A stretch of 64,000 bases of DNA. Origin: Alopecurus myosuroides (Eukaryota; Streptophyta; Magnoliopsida; Poales; Poaceae). The notes below the pieces were generated by a model, which searched no databases, had not been told where the DNA came from, and was given only the letters and a program-made list of their open reading frames with translations. Below, one piece after another: positions 22,183-35,434 of this stretch. Both the position numbers and the translations under genes were made by a program. Where the stretch lies: positions 175,913,013 through 175,977,012 of the forward strand of contig CM054062.1 in assembly GCA_028641055.1 (NCBI GenBank). The letters are read 5' to 3'. The stretch's first letter is position 1, and every line of letters begins with the position of its first letter.

Positions 22183-24847
22183 CCAGCGCCTACAGGTTCT
22201 CCTAATCGAAACCCTATGGGTTCACCCGAGGGACTTGTTGAGATGCAGATTCGACAGGAGGAAATCGCAGAATTTGAACGACGGAATATGTCCGGGATAA
22301 AAACCACAAGATTACCCGGAATTGCAAAGCCGGATGTATTGCCAGCAAAAGAACGGCCGCAAAACCCTTCTTGGCAAAGACAGGTTAACATCGCAAATGC
22401 TAAGGGCGAACGCATCTACAAAACCGCAGCTGAAAAGGCGGAAGCCGCGTTCGCCATCCTTAATGATGATCTGTACTCCAAAGACGAAAAACTTCAGGGA
22501 GTGTATGCTTTCTTAGGAAAAGCATTACAGAAGCAACATCGAGGACAAGCAAGATCAGGGAAGTTGCACGATGACTCGGCCCTATGCAAAACTGCCACAT
22601 GCGCCGCTAAAGCACCTGGGCCTGGCGAACGTGGAGATTCAGGCGATTCTAAGGAAAAGAAGGGAGATCCCAAAAAGGACAAGAAAATCCTGGACAATAA
22701 GGATGAAGCGTCCAGGACAGGATCCCATCTGTCGAAAGGTGGAAATAATCCCTATGGTCACAAGGAACGGGAAGAACACAACCGGAAAGACGGAAAAATA
22801 ATGCCGCCTCCGAGACGCCCAGCTGATAAAGCCGGAAGATATGACATCCCTCACAGGCGTGAGAGATCCCGTACTCCTCCTAGGAACAAAGAAAGGCCAA
22901 GGAGTAGAACTCCACCTTATTCCAAAGGACACGACAAGGGACGAAACAGGGATAATCCCGGAAGAGCGCACTCGCGCAACAATGGACCAGAAAGGAGCAG
23001 ATCCCCTTCTGTCCATTCAGCCGGCAGATATTCCGCTCACGTCGATAAGGCGGAAAGAGACGATCTGTACTTTGGACCCAAGTGCTTCACTGACAGGATC
23101 CGAAGAATTAGTCTACATTCCGGTTTTGCCAAAGTTGGTCCAACTTATCAAAAGTAAACCAGAAGTACAAACCCGGATACATGGCTTTCAGATTACTATA
23201 CTGCCATCCAGATCAACAAAGGGACAGATTTGGAGGTTGTGAAGTTTCTTCCCCATATGTTATTAGACGGAGCCATAGACTGGATGAATGGGTTACCATC
23301 AAGAATGATCCACAGCTGGGAAGATATGGCGAAAGTATTCGCTCAGCACTTTCAGGGCACGTACAAACGTCCTAAGAGTATAAACCAGCTGAACCGTTGC
23401 GTCCAATATGAGGACGAGTCGTATGTCGACTTTATCTGAAGATGGACAACAATGAAGAATAGTTGCTCTGGAGTAAGTTATGTACAAGCAATGCATGCTT
23501 TCATCAACGGCCTGAAACCCAGCCTCGTACCGTTCATGGTTGGTTCGAAAGAGCACAAAGATCTTGGATCTATGCTTACCACCACCAATAAGCACGCATC
23601 GGCTGAAGATGATATCAAAGCAAGAGGTGGAAATATTGATGCTTTGGCTCAGGCCAAAAAGACACCCCGTTCTAAAAAGAAGGATACTCTAGAGGCACAG
23701 CCAAAACCCAAAGAAGTAAACACAACTTTTGGAAAGGATACTGGCAGCAAATGGAAAGGAAGAAGCACATAACCAATCTCCTATTCTAAGGAAGAGTGGA
23801 AAAACATAAATTCGGAAAACTGTGTCCACCATTCGCAATTTGGGAAGCCTACCCATACCAACGCGCAGTGTCGCCTCAATAAACACATGAAGGGCACTGC
23901 AGGATCCGGGAATAAAGGAAAGAATTCCAATAGGAAATTCAACAAGAAAAAATCCAGAAGCTGAGAAAGAAGAAAGTGAATCGGACACTGACGATAAAAT
24001 CCAGGAACAGCAGCGAAAAGGCGAGCCAAAATTCCCAAGAGTTGAAGGAGAATGTAACCTAACTTTCCTGGCAACTCACTCAGCAAAATAGGCAAAAAGA
24101 ACACTTCGAGAAATCAACGCGGTTGTTCCTCCAACACCAAAGTACTTGAAATATTCAAATATGCCAATTACATGGGATCAGTCAGATCATCCCAGAAACA
24201 TCCCAGAACCCGGTACACATGCTTTGGTCGTAAGCCCTATTGTTCAAAACACCACGCTCAAAAGAGTTCTGATGGATGGATGATCGAGTATCAACATCAT
24301 GTACTTGAGTACATTGAAGCAGCTAGACATTTCTGAGACCCAACTCAGGCACAATAACATACATTTTCATGGTATTGTTCCTGGCAGACAAGCACAATCC
24401 CTAGGAGAAATTTTCCTAGATGTAACCTTTGGAAAAAGAGAACACTTCAGCCGGGAAAAGATCTCATTCGAGGTGGTGTCGTTCGAGAGTGTCTATCACG
24501 CAATACTCGGACGTCCGGCTTTCGCCAAATTCATGGCAAGATCATGTTATATCTATAACAAGCTGAAAATGCCAGGGCCAAAAGGAGGAGTAATCACCAT
24601 AACTGGAGATTACAAATTGGCAAACGAGCTGGAGAATGGAAATGCCCTTTGCGCCGAACAGATGATTCAGAAGGAGGAGTTGAAGGAGCTAGCTAAAGAA
24701 GTTTCGCCGATGGAAATGCTGGCAGGAAAAGAAAGCCGAAAGCCAGAAGATAGTTTTAAGGCCTCAGAGAATACAAGAGAGGTTATCCTAGATCCCAAAG
24801 ATCCGACAAAGTTTGTCGTAGTGGGAACTGGGATGACTGCCAAATAG
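22183..24847 (+). pseudogene. gag-pro: Element F: gag-protease, 5'-truncated and degenerate
   Basis: It starts inside gag at the point matching about residue 390 of the B protein. It shows the coiled segment, the conserved NAEAAFAIL-like motif (KAEAAFAILNDD), the arginine-serine region (about 22850-23030), the gag core from about 23230, the CHHC motif (23821-23871) and the protease (RVLMDG followed by a stop). In-frame stops fall near 23155, 23437, 23770 and 24281, with a frameshift near 23950. The terminal UAG at 24845-24847 is the conserved recoding-site stop. Confidence 0.88.
24845..24847 (+). other. Conserved in-frame UAG between protease and reverse transcriptase (F)
   Basis: AAA UAG GAA, 66 bases before the ATG of MPGVPREL, as in A and B. 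It is retained in an otherwise decayed copy, so it predates the decay. Confidence 0.75.
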
Positions 24848-27800
24848 GAAGACACGCTCATCAAGTTCCTACGTGAGAACTGGGATATTTTCGCCAGGTG
24901 TCCCGCTGATATGCCAGGTGTACCCAGGGAACTTGCTGAGCACCAAATCAAAGTAATTCCAGGATCAAAACCCGTCAAGCAAGGTCTCCGTCGTTTCGAT
25001 GGAAGAAGACGGAAGGCTATAGGCAAGGAAATTATCTGGCTTTTAGCAGCTGATTTTATCCAGGAAGTTATACATACTGATTGGTATGCGAACCCAGTAT
25101 TAGTCCCGAAGAAAGACAGTATTGTTCTTAGGATGTGTATAGATTACACCGGCTTGAACAAATTGTGTCCAAAAGATAGGTTCGCATTGCCGCGAATCGA
25201 TCAAATAATAGATGCCACTGCTAGCTCTGATCTTTTATGCTTTTTGGATGCTTATTCCGGGTACCATCAAATACGTATGAAGGAGGAGGATCAAATAAAA
25301 ACTTCCTTCATAACCCCGTATGGAACATACTATTACATAACCATGCCTTTTGGCTTGAAGAACGCCGACGCAACTTACCAGCGTTGCATGCAAAGATGCT
25401 TGCATAATCAAATTGGCAAAAACGTCCATGTTTACGTGGATGACATTGCCATAGTTTCCAAGGGAAAAGATACAATCCTTGAAGATCTACGAGAAACTTT
25501 CAAAATTTGCGCACTTATAAGATGGAGTTGAATCCATTAAAGTGCGTATTTGGGGTTCCCTCAGAAAAACTTCTGTGTTTTATCATTTCTCACAGAGGAA
25601 TAGAAGTAAACCCGGAAAAGATCAAGGCAATCTTGAACATCACAAGGCCTACGTGCCTAAAAGATGTCCAAAGACTGACGGGTTCTGCAGCCGCTGTAAG
25701 CAGGTTTATAAGCCGGCTAGGTGAGGCTCTGCCATTATACAAATTGTTGAAGAAATCCGACAAATTTGAATGGAGAGAAGAGGCGGACAAAGCATTAACC
25801 CAACTAAAAGAAACCTTGATGAAAGCTCCAATTTTGGCATCCCCAAAAGATGAAGAACCCGTGTTACTGTATCTTACAACAACAAACAGGGTTATTAGCA
25901 CGGTAATAATCGTGGACATATGGAAAGATGAACAAAGCATACCAGATCAACATCCAGTGTATTATGTCAGCGAGGTGTTCTACGAGTCAAAACAAAGGTA
26001 TCCACACTATCAAAAACTGGCATATGGCGTGTTTTTGCATCTCGAAAACTCCGCCATTATTTCCAAGGGCATTCCATAACAGTGGTAAGAAAAGCACCAC
26101 TTGGGGATATCATCAACAATGCGGACATAACAGGCCGAGTCGCCAAATGGAGCATCGAGCTAGCTGCGTTCGGCATTAAGTACCAACCCCGGACGGCAAT
26201 TAAATCCCAGGTGTTGGCAGATTTTGTTGCTGATTGGACAGAAGCAATGGAAAACACACCAATGTCAGAGTCAAAATATTGGATCATACATTTTGATGGA
26301 TCCAAAATGAAAGAAGGCGTTGGAGCTGGTGTAGTGCTTAAATCTCCAAAAGGTGACATAATGGAATATGTATTACAAATACATTTTAAGGCCAACAATA
26401 ATGTGGCAGAATAAGAAGCTTTGCTTCATGGCTTGCATATTGCAAAGGAGATAGGTGTCAAGTGTATAATTTGTTATGGTGACTCGGACTTGGCGCAACA
26501 TCAGCTAAACCAAACATGGGATGCAAAAGCCCCATTGTGACCGAATATCGGAGAACTGTGGACGAGTTTGCCATTTGCTTCCTATGATTTGAAATACTTC
26601 ATATCAAAAGGGAAGATAATTGGAACGCGGATGCATTAGCCCGCATGGGCTCGTAAAGAGTGAAAACCCTACCACCTGGTGTGTTTGTCCAACATTTGCA
26701 CGAACCATCAATAAAAGGCGGAGATGTTGATTGTCCTCTCGATTCCGAGTCAATTGAAGTCTTGCTTGTTAACCCAGATTGGACAATTCCATACTTAAAC
26801 TTCTTAGTTGATCAGAAGTTCCCGGATGGAGCAGACAAAGTCTTGCAAATGCAGATACAACGTCGATGCAAAGGATATACGTTAATTAATGGTTGCCTGT
26901 ATAAACGCAGTACTACCAGAATTTTTCAGGGGTGTATTTCGCCAGAAGAAGGACGAGAAATTCTGCAGGAAATCCATGCAGTAAATTGCGGACATCATGC
27001 CCAATCAAAAAGCATAGTCAAAAAAGCATTCTGTGCAGGGTTTTTCTGGCACACAGCCAAGGCAGTTGCGGAGCACATAGTAAACACATGTGCCGAATGT
27101 CAGTATTACGCCAAGCAGACGAATATGCCAGCTCAAGCACTCAAAACTATCCGTATAACATGTCCATTTACGATCTGGGGCTAGATATGATGGGACCATT
27201 CAAAACTGCAAGAGGCGGACTTACACATTTACTCGTTGCAGTAGATAAGTACACCAAATGGGTGGAGGCGAAACCCATCAAAAAACTTGATGGTGTGACT
27301 GCCAAAAATTTCATCATTGACATAGTCATGAGATACGGCGTTCCACACAGCATGATCACGGATAACGGGACGGATTTCTCCATTGGAGAGTTGGCAAAGT
27401 ATTGCCGACAAACGGGAATTCGCCTAGATCTTGCATCTGTGGCACACCAACAATCCAATGGACATGTTGAACGAATGAATAGTTCTATCCTGCAGGGAAT
27501 ACGCCCAAGACTCGAATCTCCTCTTCATAGAGAAGCTGGAGCATGGGTAGAAGAATTACCTTCTGTTCTTTGGGGTATTCGAACGACGCCAAATAGATCA
27601 ACAGGACAAACTTTGTTTTTCTTGGTTTATGGTGCAGAAGCGGTGCTTCATACGGACATGCTCCATGACGGCCCAAGAATGCTAACATACGAAGACTTAG
27701 ATTGTCGATCTCTTAGAAGAAGAACGAGAGCTTGTGTTACAAAGATCCGCCATTTATTAGCAAGGATTGCGATGCTACCATAGTCGGAAATCAGACACCG

Positions 27801-28050
27801 TTCTTTCAAAGAAGGTGACTTAGTGCTAAGGTTGGTGCAGGAAAGGAAGCACAAATTAGCCCCGGTTTGGGAGGGACCATTTGTCATTAGCAAGGCTATG
27901 AAAAATGGATCTTACTATCTTGTGGATATTCGGGATACAGAAGATGATCCTAAAAAACCGAATCTCAAAAGAAAGAGAAATATAGATGTAGAACTGGGAG
28001 AAACAAAGAGACCCTGGAGCATCCAGCAGTTACATCCCTTTTGCACTTAG
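24848..28050 (+). pseudogene. pol: Element F: pol, multiply broken
   Basis: Reverse transcriptase starts near 24911 with YVDD at 25433-25444. A frameshift follows near 25505, another near 26045, and a stop at about 26412 in RNase H. Further stops or shifts come before the integrase part, which restarts near 26660. Integrase shows GHHA and CAECQYYA, then VAVDKYTKW, ITDNGTDF and GHVERMN (glutamine changed to histidine), with another frameshift near 27175 and a deletion near 27690. The end (28050) aligns with A and B. The copy cannot make a working enzyme. Confidence 0.9.
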
Positions 28051-28663
28051 TTCAAATTCTTTGTAAACATCTTTGAGATCATGAAATAAAGTTGTCGTAA
28101 TTCATGCACTTTTTTGTTTGTTTTGTTGTTATTGCTCAAAGCATAGTACCATCTTATCTATTTCCCAATGATCCTTCAAATTGCTTCAATGTTAACCCGA
28201 ATTTTGTCTGCGTGCTCGGAGTTATAAATTTGAATGCTTTTCCGGCCTAAGGAGGCTTAAGGAAACCTAGATTGTGCCTGCGTGCCTGAGTTTCATATCT
28301 TTCCAAAATTCCTTACTTTTTCCTAAGTATTGTCTGATAGTTTGTGTGTTGGGTCACCGGATTTAGTAAGTAAAAATGCCTAAGTACAATCCACGTTTCC
28401 GAGTTTCGAATGATAGGTTTGAACCCAGTCACTTGGCATGAAGATTAAGTACTATTGAGCCATTTCAACACTAAGGATAGTCAAAACATATAAGCCAGAG
28501 AACTTAGAAGGAAAAGGAATTAAAACCCAGAAAACTTGCAAAGACTTAAATTTTACTGCAAAAAGGGGAATACTTATTTATACAAAAGATAGATAGCATC
28601 ACAATTGATGTTACATTGAAAGAATAGTAATGCTTCTATTTGTTCCTGCCAGCTACTCAGGAA
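28051..28663. other. Convergent spacer of F
   Basis: AATAAA at 28085-28090 within the same conserved context as A. The paired motif (GTCTGCGTGCTCGG near 28207 and ATTGTGCCTGCGTGC near 28271) is kept. No gene is supported. Confidence 0.65.
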
Positions 28664-30207
28664 TCAGGCGGCCTCCTCAGAATCCGAGTCCTCCTCGTCG
28701 CTGTCATTGGGGTTTTCGGGAGTTGCTGGAATCTCTTCCTCCGGGTAGAAGGTTGAGATTGACACCATTTGAGCTATCTTGGTGGAATGCCCCTTGACAG
28801 ACTCGAAAATGTCGGCTATCTGTGCTTCCGTGTACCCTTGACGGATACTGGTCGCAACACGCCAGGACTTTGCGGTGGTATAGTGCATACGCATTAGCCC
28901 AAGGGCCATGCGCGCACCAACGCGAGAAGCGGAGCGGAACCAAGACTCCTTCTGGTTCTCCACCTCCTCTATTGCCTCCGGAAGCTTGCTTACTTCCGAG
29001 ATTTCTCCCGCTTTGTCGGGAATGTACTTGTTCACAAGTAACATCCCCGCAGTCTTCAGGGCGGAGAAGATCTACCCGAAAGCCCGGATTCTGCCAATCC
29101 GGGTAAGCAAGGGGTTCCCTTCTGTTCAAACATAACAAGAAAACGTTAGAAACTTGTAGAATGAGAAAAAAAGGAAACATATTGTAAAAAGTATAAGGAA
29201 ACAACCCGGTAAAAGGAGTTAAGCTTTACCAAGAATCTTGTCCATCTCAACGCCTTCTTCAAGGTGTTAGTTGAGGGCGTTCTCCACGTCCCGGATAGTT
29301 GCTGCATCTTTCTATGCTTGAGAAGATGCACGGGACTCGGAAATCCCAACAACCAGTTGACTGTCCTCCAAGTCCTTCTGGAGCTTTCAGTCATCTTGTA
29401 AAGCTCCGAGTTTTCTTTGCGGAGGTTCTCGGTGTTGCCAGCATCTTCAGTGATTTGTTTGGTTTTCACCGAAGAATCTGAAAAGCAGGGAAAATGAAGA
29501 GTTTAAAACTCGGAAAATGACTTAGAATTTTTTTATCAAACAGTAGAGCGAATAGAAAAATAAATTTACATGTTGATTCCTTTAGCTGCTGCTAAACCGA
29601 GGCGAACTCCGAGTCTTTCTCTTCAAGAATGTTAAGGAGAGTTTTAACCTCCTTGTTCTTGATGGTAAGCTTGTTGAAAACTTCCATGTTCATTGTTTCG
29701 GCAGTTTGCTGAACCACAAAAAATGGAAAAGTCGCTTAAGTCATTAAATAAGCAGGAATAAGAGAAAAGCATTAAGTAAAAAAGAATACATTTTGCTAAA
29801 TGCTTGGGGCTAGAGGTTGTTACCTGGCTCATTTTATGCAAACTCGCCATGTTCTCGGTAAATTCCTTCGCGTACTCTGCGAAGTTAATTCCGACATGAC
29901 AAAGGCCGTCTTGTATGACCTGGCGAGGCGAGAACACGTAATTATTCCTAACTATAAGTCTGTCTTGCGTCCAGGGACGGATTAAGGGAGCACGAGCGAA
30001 GTGTTTCTTCGCCCACGGATGAATATATCCGTGTTCGTCGAAACAGTTTTCTTGATTTACCTTGAACTCGGAGTCAAAGTTCGGGATGGGCTCCTCCTTC
30101 GGAATGTTAGAAGGTCCACCCTCTCCTGGCTCCGCCCTTTCCCTCGCGTCCGACTCGGACGCAATGGGCTGGCAGGACTGCAAGGGATATTCTGCATCCC
30201 TGGCAGC
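28664..30207 (-). pseudogene. Element F: antisense gene, last exons only, cut by G
   Basis: Read on the minus strand from the G junction: an exon ending at 29824 (with AKKHFARAPLIRPW and SPRQVIQDGL, also present in B), exon 29708-29570 (139 bases, the same as in A and B), an exon of about 248 bases (29477-29230, one base shorter than in A and B) and a last exon 29121-28664. The last exon carries the conserved GARMALGLMRMHY motif and ends in an acidic tail, with a stop early in it (RAFG then stop). Exon 1 lies beyond G and C, off the window. Confidence 0.8.
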
Positions 30208-31624
30208 TGATGTCTACGCACGCTTCTATTCCTGTAGACAGTGTTGGGCCTCCAAGTGCATAGGTTTGTAGAACAGCAGCAAGTTTCCCTTAAGTGGATC
30301 ACCCAAGGTTTATCGAACTCTGGGAGGTAGAGGTCAAAGGTATCCCTCTCAAGCAACCCTGCAATTAAGATACAAGAAGTCTCTTGTGTCCCCGACACAC
30401 TAAATATACTTGTCAGGTATATAGGTCCACTAGTTCGGCGAAGAGATAGTGAAATGCGAGTAATATGGATGGTTATAAGTAATAATAGCAATCTGAAATA
30501 AATATGGCAGCAAGCAAACATGTAGCAGAACAGGCGAAATACGGTGTTTCAATGCTTGGAAATAAGGCCTAGGGATCCTACTTTCACTAGTGGACACTCT
30601 CAACAATGAAAACATAATTGAATTAATAAATACCATATCTTCACTATGCTAATCCAAACCACTCTCTAGTCGAATAACAACACCAATCCATGCGTAGGGA
30701 TTTAACAACACTCCTCAAAGTAAGAACTTTCCCAACTAAGTAACCCCCATGCTATCACCATGGGACCCAGATGGTTCCACGCAAACACCACAAATTCATA
30801 GGGTTATCCAACACAAAATATAAATATAATGCTAAACCACACGGTGCACACACTGTCACCTTTACACCGTGATCAAAGTGTTTATGGAGATCTCATAACA
30901 AAAACCACTTGAGTAGCATAATATATGAAGAATAATATCTACGAATTCAACTAGATTACAAATCTCACGATCACATATAGATCACACCATGCGAGAGAGA
31001 GATGAACCACATAGCTACCGGTAGAGCCCTCAGCCTCGGGGGAGAACTACTCCCTCCTCATCATAGGAGACAGCAACGGCGATGGAGATGGCGGTGGAGT
31101 CGATGGAGATGGCTTCCGGGGGCACTTCCCCGTTCCGGCAGGGAGTCAAAACTGAGATCTGTCCCCCGAAACTTGTCGTCAACGGCGGTGGAGCTATGGA
31201 TGTATTTTGTGGAAAAGGTCGATTCTCCTAGGTTTTTCCCTCAGAGGAGAATAAATAGGTGAAAGGTCAAAGGCGGTGGAGCCCTGAGGGCCCCACACCA
31301 CCCCCCGACACGACCAAGGTGGGGCGCACCGCTCTGTGGTGTGGGCCCCCTGAGGCCCCTCTCTGGGTCTCCTCGGAACTTCGTGGAACCTTCGGGAATT
31401 CTAAGACTTCCGGGCTTCAAATTTTCCAATTCCGAGAATATTTCCAGAACCACTTTTCTGAAACTAAAAACAGCAGAAAACAGGGAACTGGCTCTATGGC
31501 ATCTTGTCAATAGGTTAGTCCGGAAAATCGATAAAAATGACATAAAGAAGGGAGAAAACATGTAGCAATTGGCATAATATCATCATGGAACATCAGAAAT
31601 TATAGATATGTTGGAGACGTATCA
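30208..31624 (-). repeat. Element G 3' LTR, 1417 bases
   Basis: Its ends on the plus strand are TGATGTCTACGC and GAGACGTATCA, so the LTR has the inverted terminal TGAT/ATCA. The inner part is GC-rich around 31000-31380. TGATACGTCTCC-type LTR starts are frequent in Triticeae and related grasses (recalled knowledge). Confidence 0.75.
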
Positions 31625-31650
31625 AGCATCCCCAAGCTTAGTTCCTACAC
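31625..31650 (-). other. Polypurine tract, element G
   Basis: On the minus strand, AAGCTTGGGGATGCT lies directly before the LTR start at 31624. Confidence 0.65.
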
Positions 31651-34525
31651 GTCCTCGAGTAGGTAAACAATAAAACAAAATAATTTCTGAGGTGACATGC
31701 TACCAACATAACTTGATCATCAATAATGTAGAAGCATATGTAAGCTGAGATCACAGAACTTAAACACAGACATGATAAATAGAAATTTAACAATAAAGCA
31801 TAGAAATCGATTTGCATCATGAGAAGTAACTCAAATAAAAGATCATGAATAACAATGCAAAGAAAGATATACGTTTGTTTCAAGTATAGAGAAAGCATGG
31901 CAAAGTGGTATTTCGCTAGTCCTTAAGAGTGGGGCAAAACATAAATGCCAGGACACCTTCAAAGTTTCATGAGGAAGACTAGAACAAATAGTTAGAGAAC
32001 AAGCAATAACACATCATAAATCAATTAATAATGTTTCTGGGACAAATGCACATAAAACTCAGAATGGCAAAAATGCTCTCTCAACTGTGCATAAAGTTAG
32101 AAGATGGAGACTCAACATAAAAGTAAAAGAAAGGCCCTTCGCGGAGGAAAGCAAGGATCAACTCATGTGCTAGAGATTTTATTTTATTAAACAGGGGTAT
32201 TAAAAACTTGACACTCCTCCCAACCATGTTTCACAAACCATGGCTAACCGAATCCTCGGGTGCCTGCCAACAATCACATACCATGGAGGAGTGTCTATAT
32301 TTTGGGAGATGTATGCTAATGTCAAAGAATGGTAAACAGAAAATACAGTACGTCACAAGCCTACTAGATTTCACAAGAGCGACTCCCATGTGAAGGACGC
32401 AACTGGTGTAGAAGGTCATCCTTTTTTCTCTTTTGTTTACACAATTATGCTTTGACTGATAAATCAGGGGCAAAAATAGTGAAGATAACTTGTTTGCATT
32501 AATTTGGGGCTGGGCACCCCGCTGCCAGCTCTTCTATCAATTGGATAAGCGGATGAAGCCACTAGTCCAGGGTGTGAAATCCAATCAACAAGTGAGATAA
32601 CGATTCTCTATTTACATCCTCATGAGCAAAAACAGGAACACAAAGCAGGAGTAATTTTGAAAGTTTTAAAGGTAGCACATGAGCAATTTACTTGGAGTGG
32701 CAGTGAAATACCACATCTAGGTAGGTATGGTGGACACAATGGGAAAACTTTGGTTTTAGGGATTTGGATGCACGAGTAGAGCTCATACTCATTACAGGTG
32801 GAGGCTAACAAAAGACTGTGGGCGTCAAATCAACAGAGCATACGAGCCATAATCATGTATAGAGACATAAACATCATTAATCAAAGCATAAGTGGTACCA
32901 CACGTTAAAAAACTAAATGATCATAGAGGCTATCAGTGACTGGTTCATAGTCATAAACATGGTGTGAGCATGCGCCAAGTAAACCAAGTAAAACATTCGA
33001 AGGAGAATACCACAAATTTATGCTTCAATATGACAAGAACAACTCATGATTCTTTCAATGGAACATTAAACACTCTCATATATTTGAGGCTAATCATTCT
33101 ACTCAATAACCACTAGGATTTAGTACTAAAATAACATCTAGCATGACATGAAAAAGTCTAGCCACAGTCTATACAAGCTTCTACTTGCACCGTTAAAAAT
33201 TCTACTTCAAGCAACAGTTTCTTTTCCCAACAAGCACCATAAAAAAATGTTTTAACAAAAATTCTCTACATGATACAGCAAACCAACATGAGAGTACTCA
33301 CATAACTCTACTAGAACTAACATCTATGAAAAAGAGATGCGATAAAAACAATGGCTAAACGCAGTACTATTAAGAAGTGAACACTCACTAAACAATAAGA
33401 ATGAAAACTAGAGTGTTCTAAGCAATGAAAACGGAGCATGTCTCTATCCCACACAAGTATGATAAGATCCAAATATTTATTACAGAAAATAAAACCAAAC
33501 AAACTGAGAGCAAAAATAAAAGACGCTCCAAGTAAAGCACATAATATGTGACTGAATAAAAATATAGTTTCACTAGAAGTGACCTGATAAATTGTTGATG
33601 AAGAAGGGGATGCCTTGGGAATCCCCAAGCTTGGATGCTTGAGTCTTCTTGGAATTTTCTGGGATGTACCACCGGGGTATCCCCAAGCTTAGGATTTTCA
33701 CTCTTCTTGATCACATCATATCATCCTCTTCTCTTGACCCTTGAAAACTTTCTTCACACCAAACTTCTCACAATCTTCATTAGCAACGTTAGTGCAAATC
33801 GAAATGATAAATTCACATGGTTCAGTTTAAACACAAGCCTAACACTCATAAACACATTAGCTACTGTCACAACTTATTTTAAAACTCTTTTTCTTAAAAG
33901 AACACCAAAAGAAAGAGATTAAGAGGAAAATGCAATTATTAGCAGAAATCTGTCAAAACAGAACAACAGGTAAAGATGATTTTTTTTAGAAAATCCTATG
34001 TTGCTCAAATAAAAAGTTGTAAACTAAGAAAATTTGCGTATATATCCCAGGATGACGCACAAAAAAGCTCAGGTCATTTTGAATTTTCTGTGATTTTATA
34101 CAATTTTAACAGTGGACAGCAGAAATCTATTTCCTGCGCAGAAATCCGAAATATAGTCTCAACTTTCCACTAGAGGCTTTACTTGGCTCCACAAAGACAC
34201 AAAAGAAAAGATAGAACATGGTTTCTAAGGAAATAGACAACACCCAGGTGGAAATAAAACAAAAATAAACGACAGAAAACGGGTTGAAAACGGAGAAATA
34301 AAACGGGCTGTCTTCCGAAAGCGCTTTTCTTTTAATGCCTTTCAGCTAGGCACAATGATTTTTAAAAGATGCTCACATAAGAATAAGAGTTGAAGCACAA
34401 TAATATAGCATCAAGAAGAAAATATAAAACACATTTAAGTCTAACCCACTTCCTATGAAAAAGAATCTTGTAGAAAAACAAGTCAACGAAGCACAAAGTG
34501 GCTAGCATAGGAAAGCAACACAAGT
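31651..34525 (-). other. Element G: long noncoding 3' region
   Basis: About 2.9 kb, AT-rich, no credible reading frame on either strand. A CCCCAAGCTT motif resembling the polypurine tract complement recurs near 33625 and 33680. The stretch ends at the start of the C LTR. Confidence 0.6.
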
Positions 34526-35413
34526 TGTTGGGGGGTTACCCCCGAGTAGGGGTAAGGCCAGTGCTAAAGGCAAGATCAAAGGGGCTATTTGACTAAGTAG
34601 CTGGCTACCCGGTACTTGCTACCCGGTAGGCTGCTATCCGGTCGTACCCACCAATGGCCAGAAGGAAGAATCAAGGAAGTTATGTTCCTCCGAGTAGAGG
34701 AGTTGGTCCGAGTAGAAGGAGTGGTTTCCTACTCGGGCCAGAAGTCAATGGAGCCGTTCTGACAAAGGATCCCGCGTATCCTGCGTCCGTACGGCGTGCG
34801 GTTCAACTTACGGAGCGCGTGATTATCCGCGCTCCGGCGTGGCTACAGTGCGGTAGGCGCCTGTCTAGTCCTGTCACTGACAGAGGGGACGGGACAGGGC
34901 TAGGGGCCTACCCTATCTCACAGACAAGGGTGGACAGGTCCCATCTCCGAACGACGCAACGACTTACGGTGCACGCGTCAGCGGGAACCCGGAGGCGTGC
35001 GCGGTTCTGCAGTGCTCCTGTCCCATCAAGCTGTACCTTTTAGTCTTATTCTATCCGGCTGGGCACCAGTATATAAGGTGCCCTGCCTCCTCCTGTGAGA
35101 GGTTGGGAACATAGTCGACACTCTGGATTGATTCACTACTCACAGAGAAAACTAGAGAGAAGAGTGGCTACTCGGCTGAAGGCATGTACTGTACTGTGGC
35201 TACTCGCTAAACACCCATATAAAGAGAGAGGAAGGAGTAGGGGTGTTACCTCCACACGAGGGCCCTGAACCTGGGTAAGATCTTGTTGTTTGCAGTGATT
35301 GTGACTTACCACACGCGGCTACTCGCCGTGTGATCCCTCCCCGAGCACCTCCAGCGTCCATCGGCCCCAAACTTTAGCCATCCCATGGCATCTGCCGTGA
35401 TACCACAACGACA
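34526..35413 (+). repeat. Element C 5' LTR, 888 bases
   Basis: Begins TGTTGGGGGGTTACC, ends CACAACGACA, followed at once by the primer-binding site. TATATAA at 35070-35076. A repeated ACCCGGTA motif lies near 34605-34640. The segment CCCTGAACCTGGGTAA near 35265 is also present in the LTR ends of A, B and E. Confidence 0.85.
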
Positions 35414-35414
35414 G

Positions 35415-35434
35415 TTGGCGCCCACCGTGGGGCA
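35415..35434 (+). other. Primer-binding site, element C
   Basis: TTGGCGCCCACCGTGGGGCA follows the LTR end, as in A and B. Confidence 0.85.

Larger units (their letters stand above)
22183..30207 (+). mobile_element. Element F: old Tat-like Ty3/gypsy copy, truncated by E and G
   Basis: The order is as in A and B: gag-pro, pol and a minus-strand gene. The left part is cut by E within gag and the right part by the LTR of G within the antisense gene. Both outer ends are off the window. It carries the most stops and frameshifts of any copy here, which fits its place as the outermost layer. Confidence 0.88.
30208..34525 (-). mobile_element. Element G: LTR retrotransposon 3' part, inserted in F and split by C
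   Basis: A minus-strand LTR (30208-31624) is preceded, in element sense, by a polypurine tract and 2.9 kb with no coding frame. LTR starts TGATACGTCTCC and ends GTAGACATCA. GCAGC (30203-30207) is the candidate target copy. The coding part and 5' LTR should lie past C, off the window. Superfamily cannot be set without the pol region. Confidence 0.75.

Noticed and set aside
30203..30207. Same GCAGC beside G and as the B target duplication, taken as site preference
   Set aside because: Two cases only, one unconfirmed; A and D use CTACG and CTATC.
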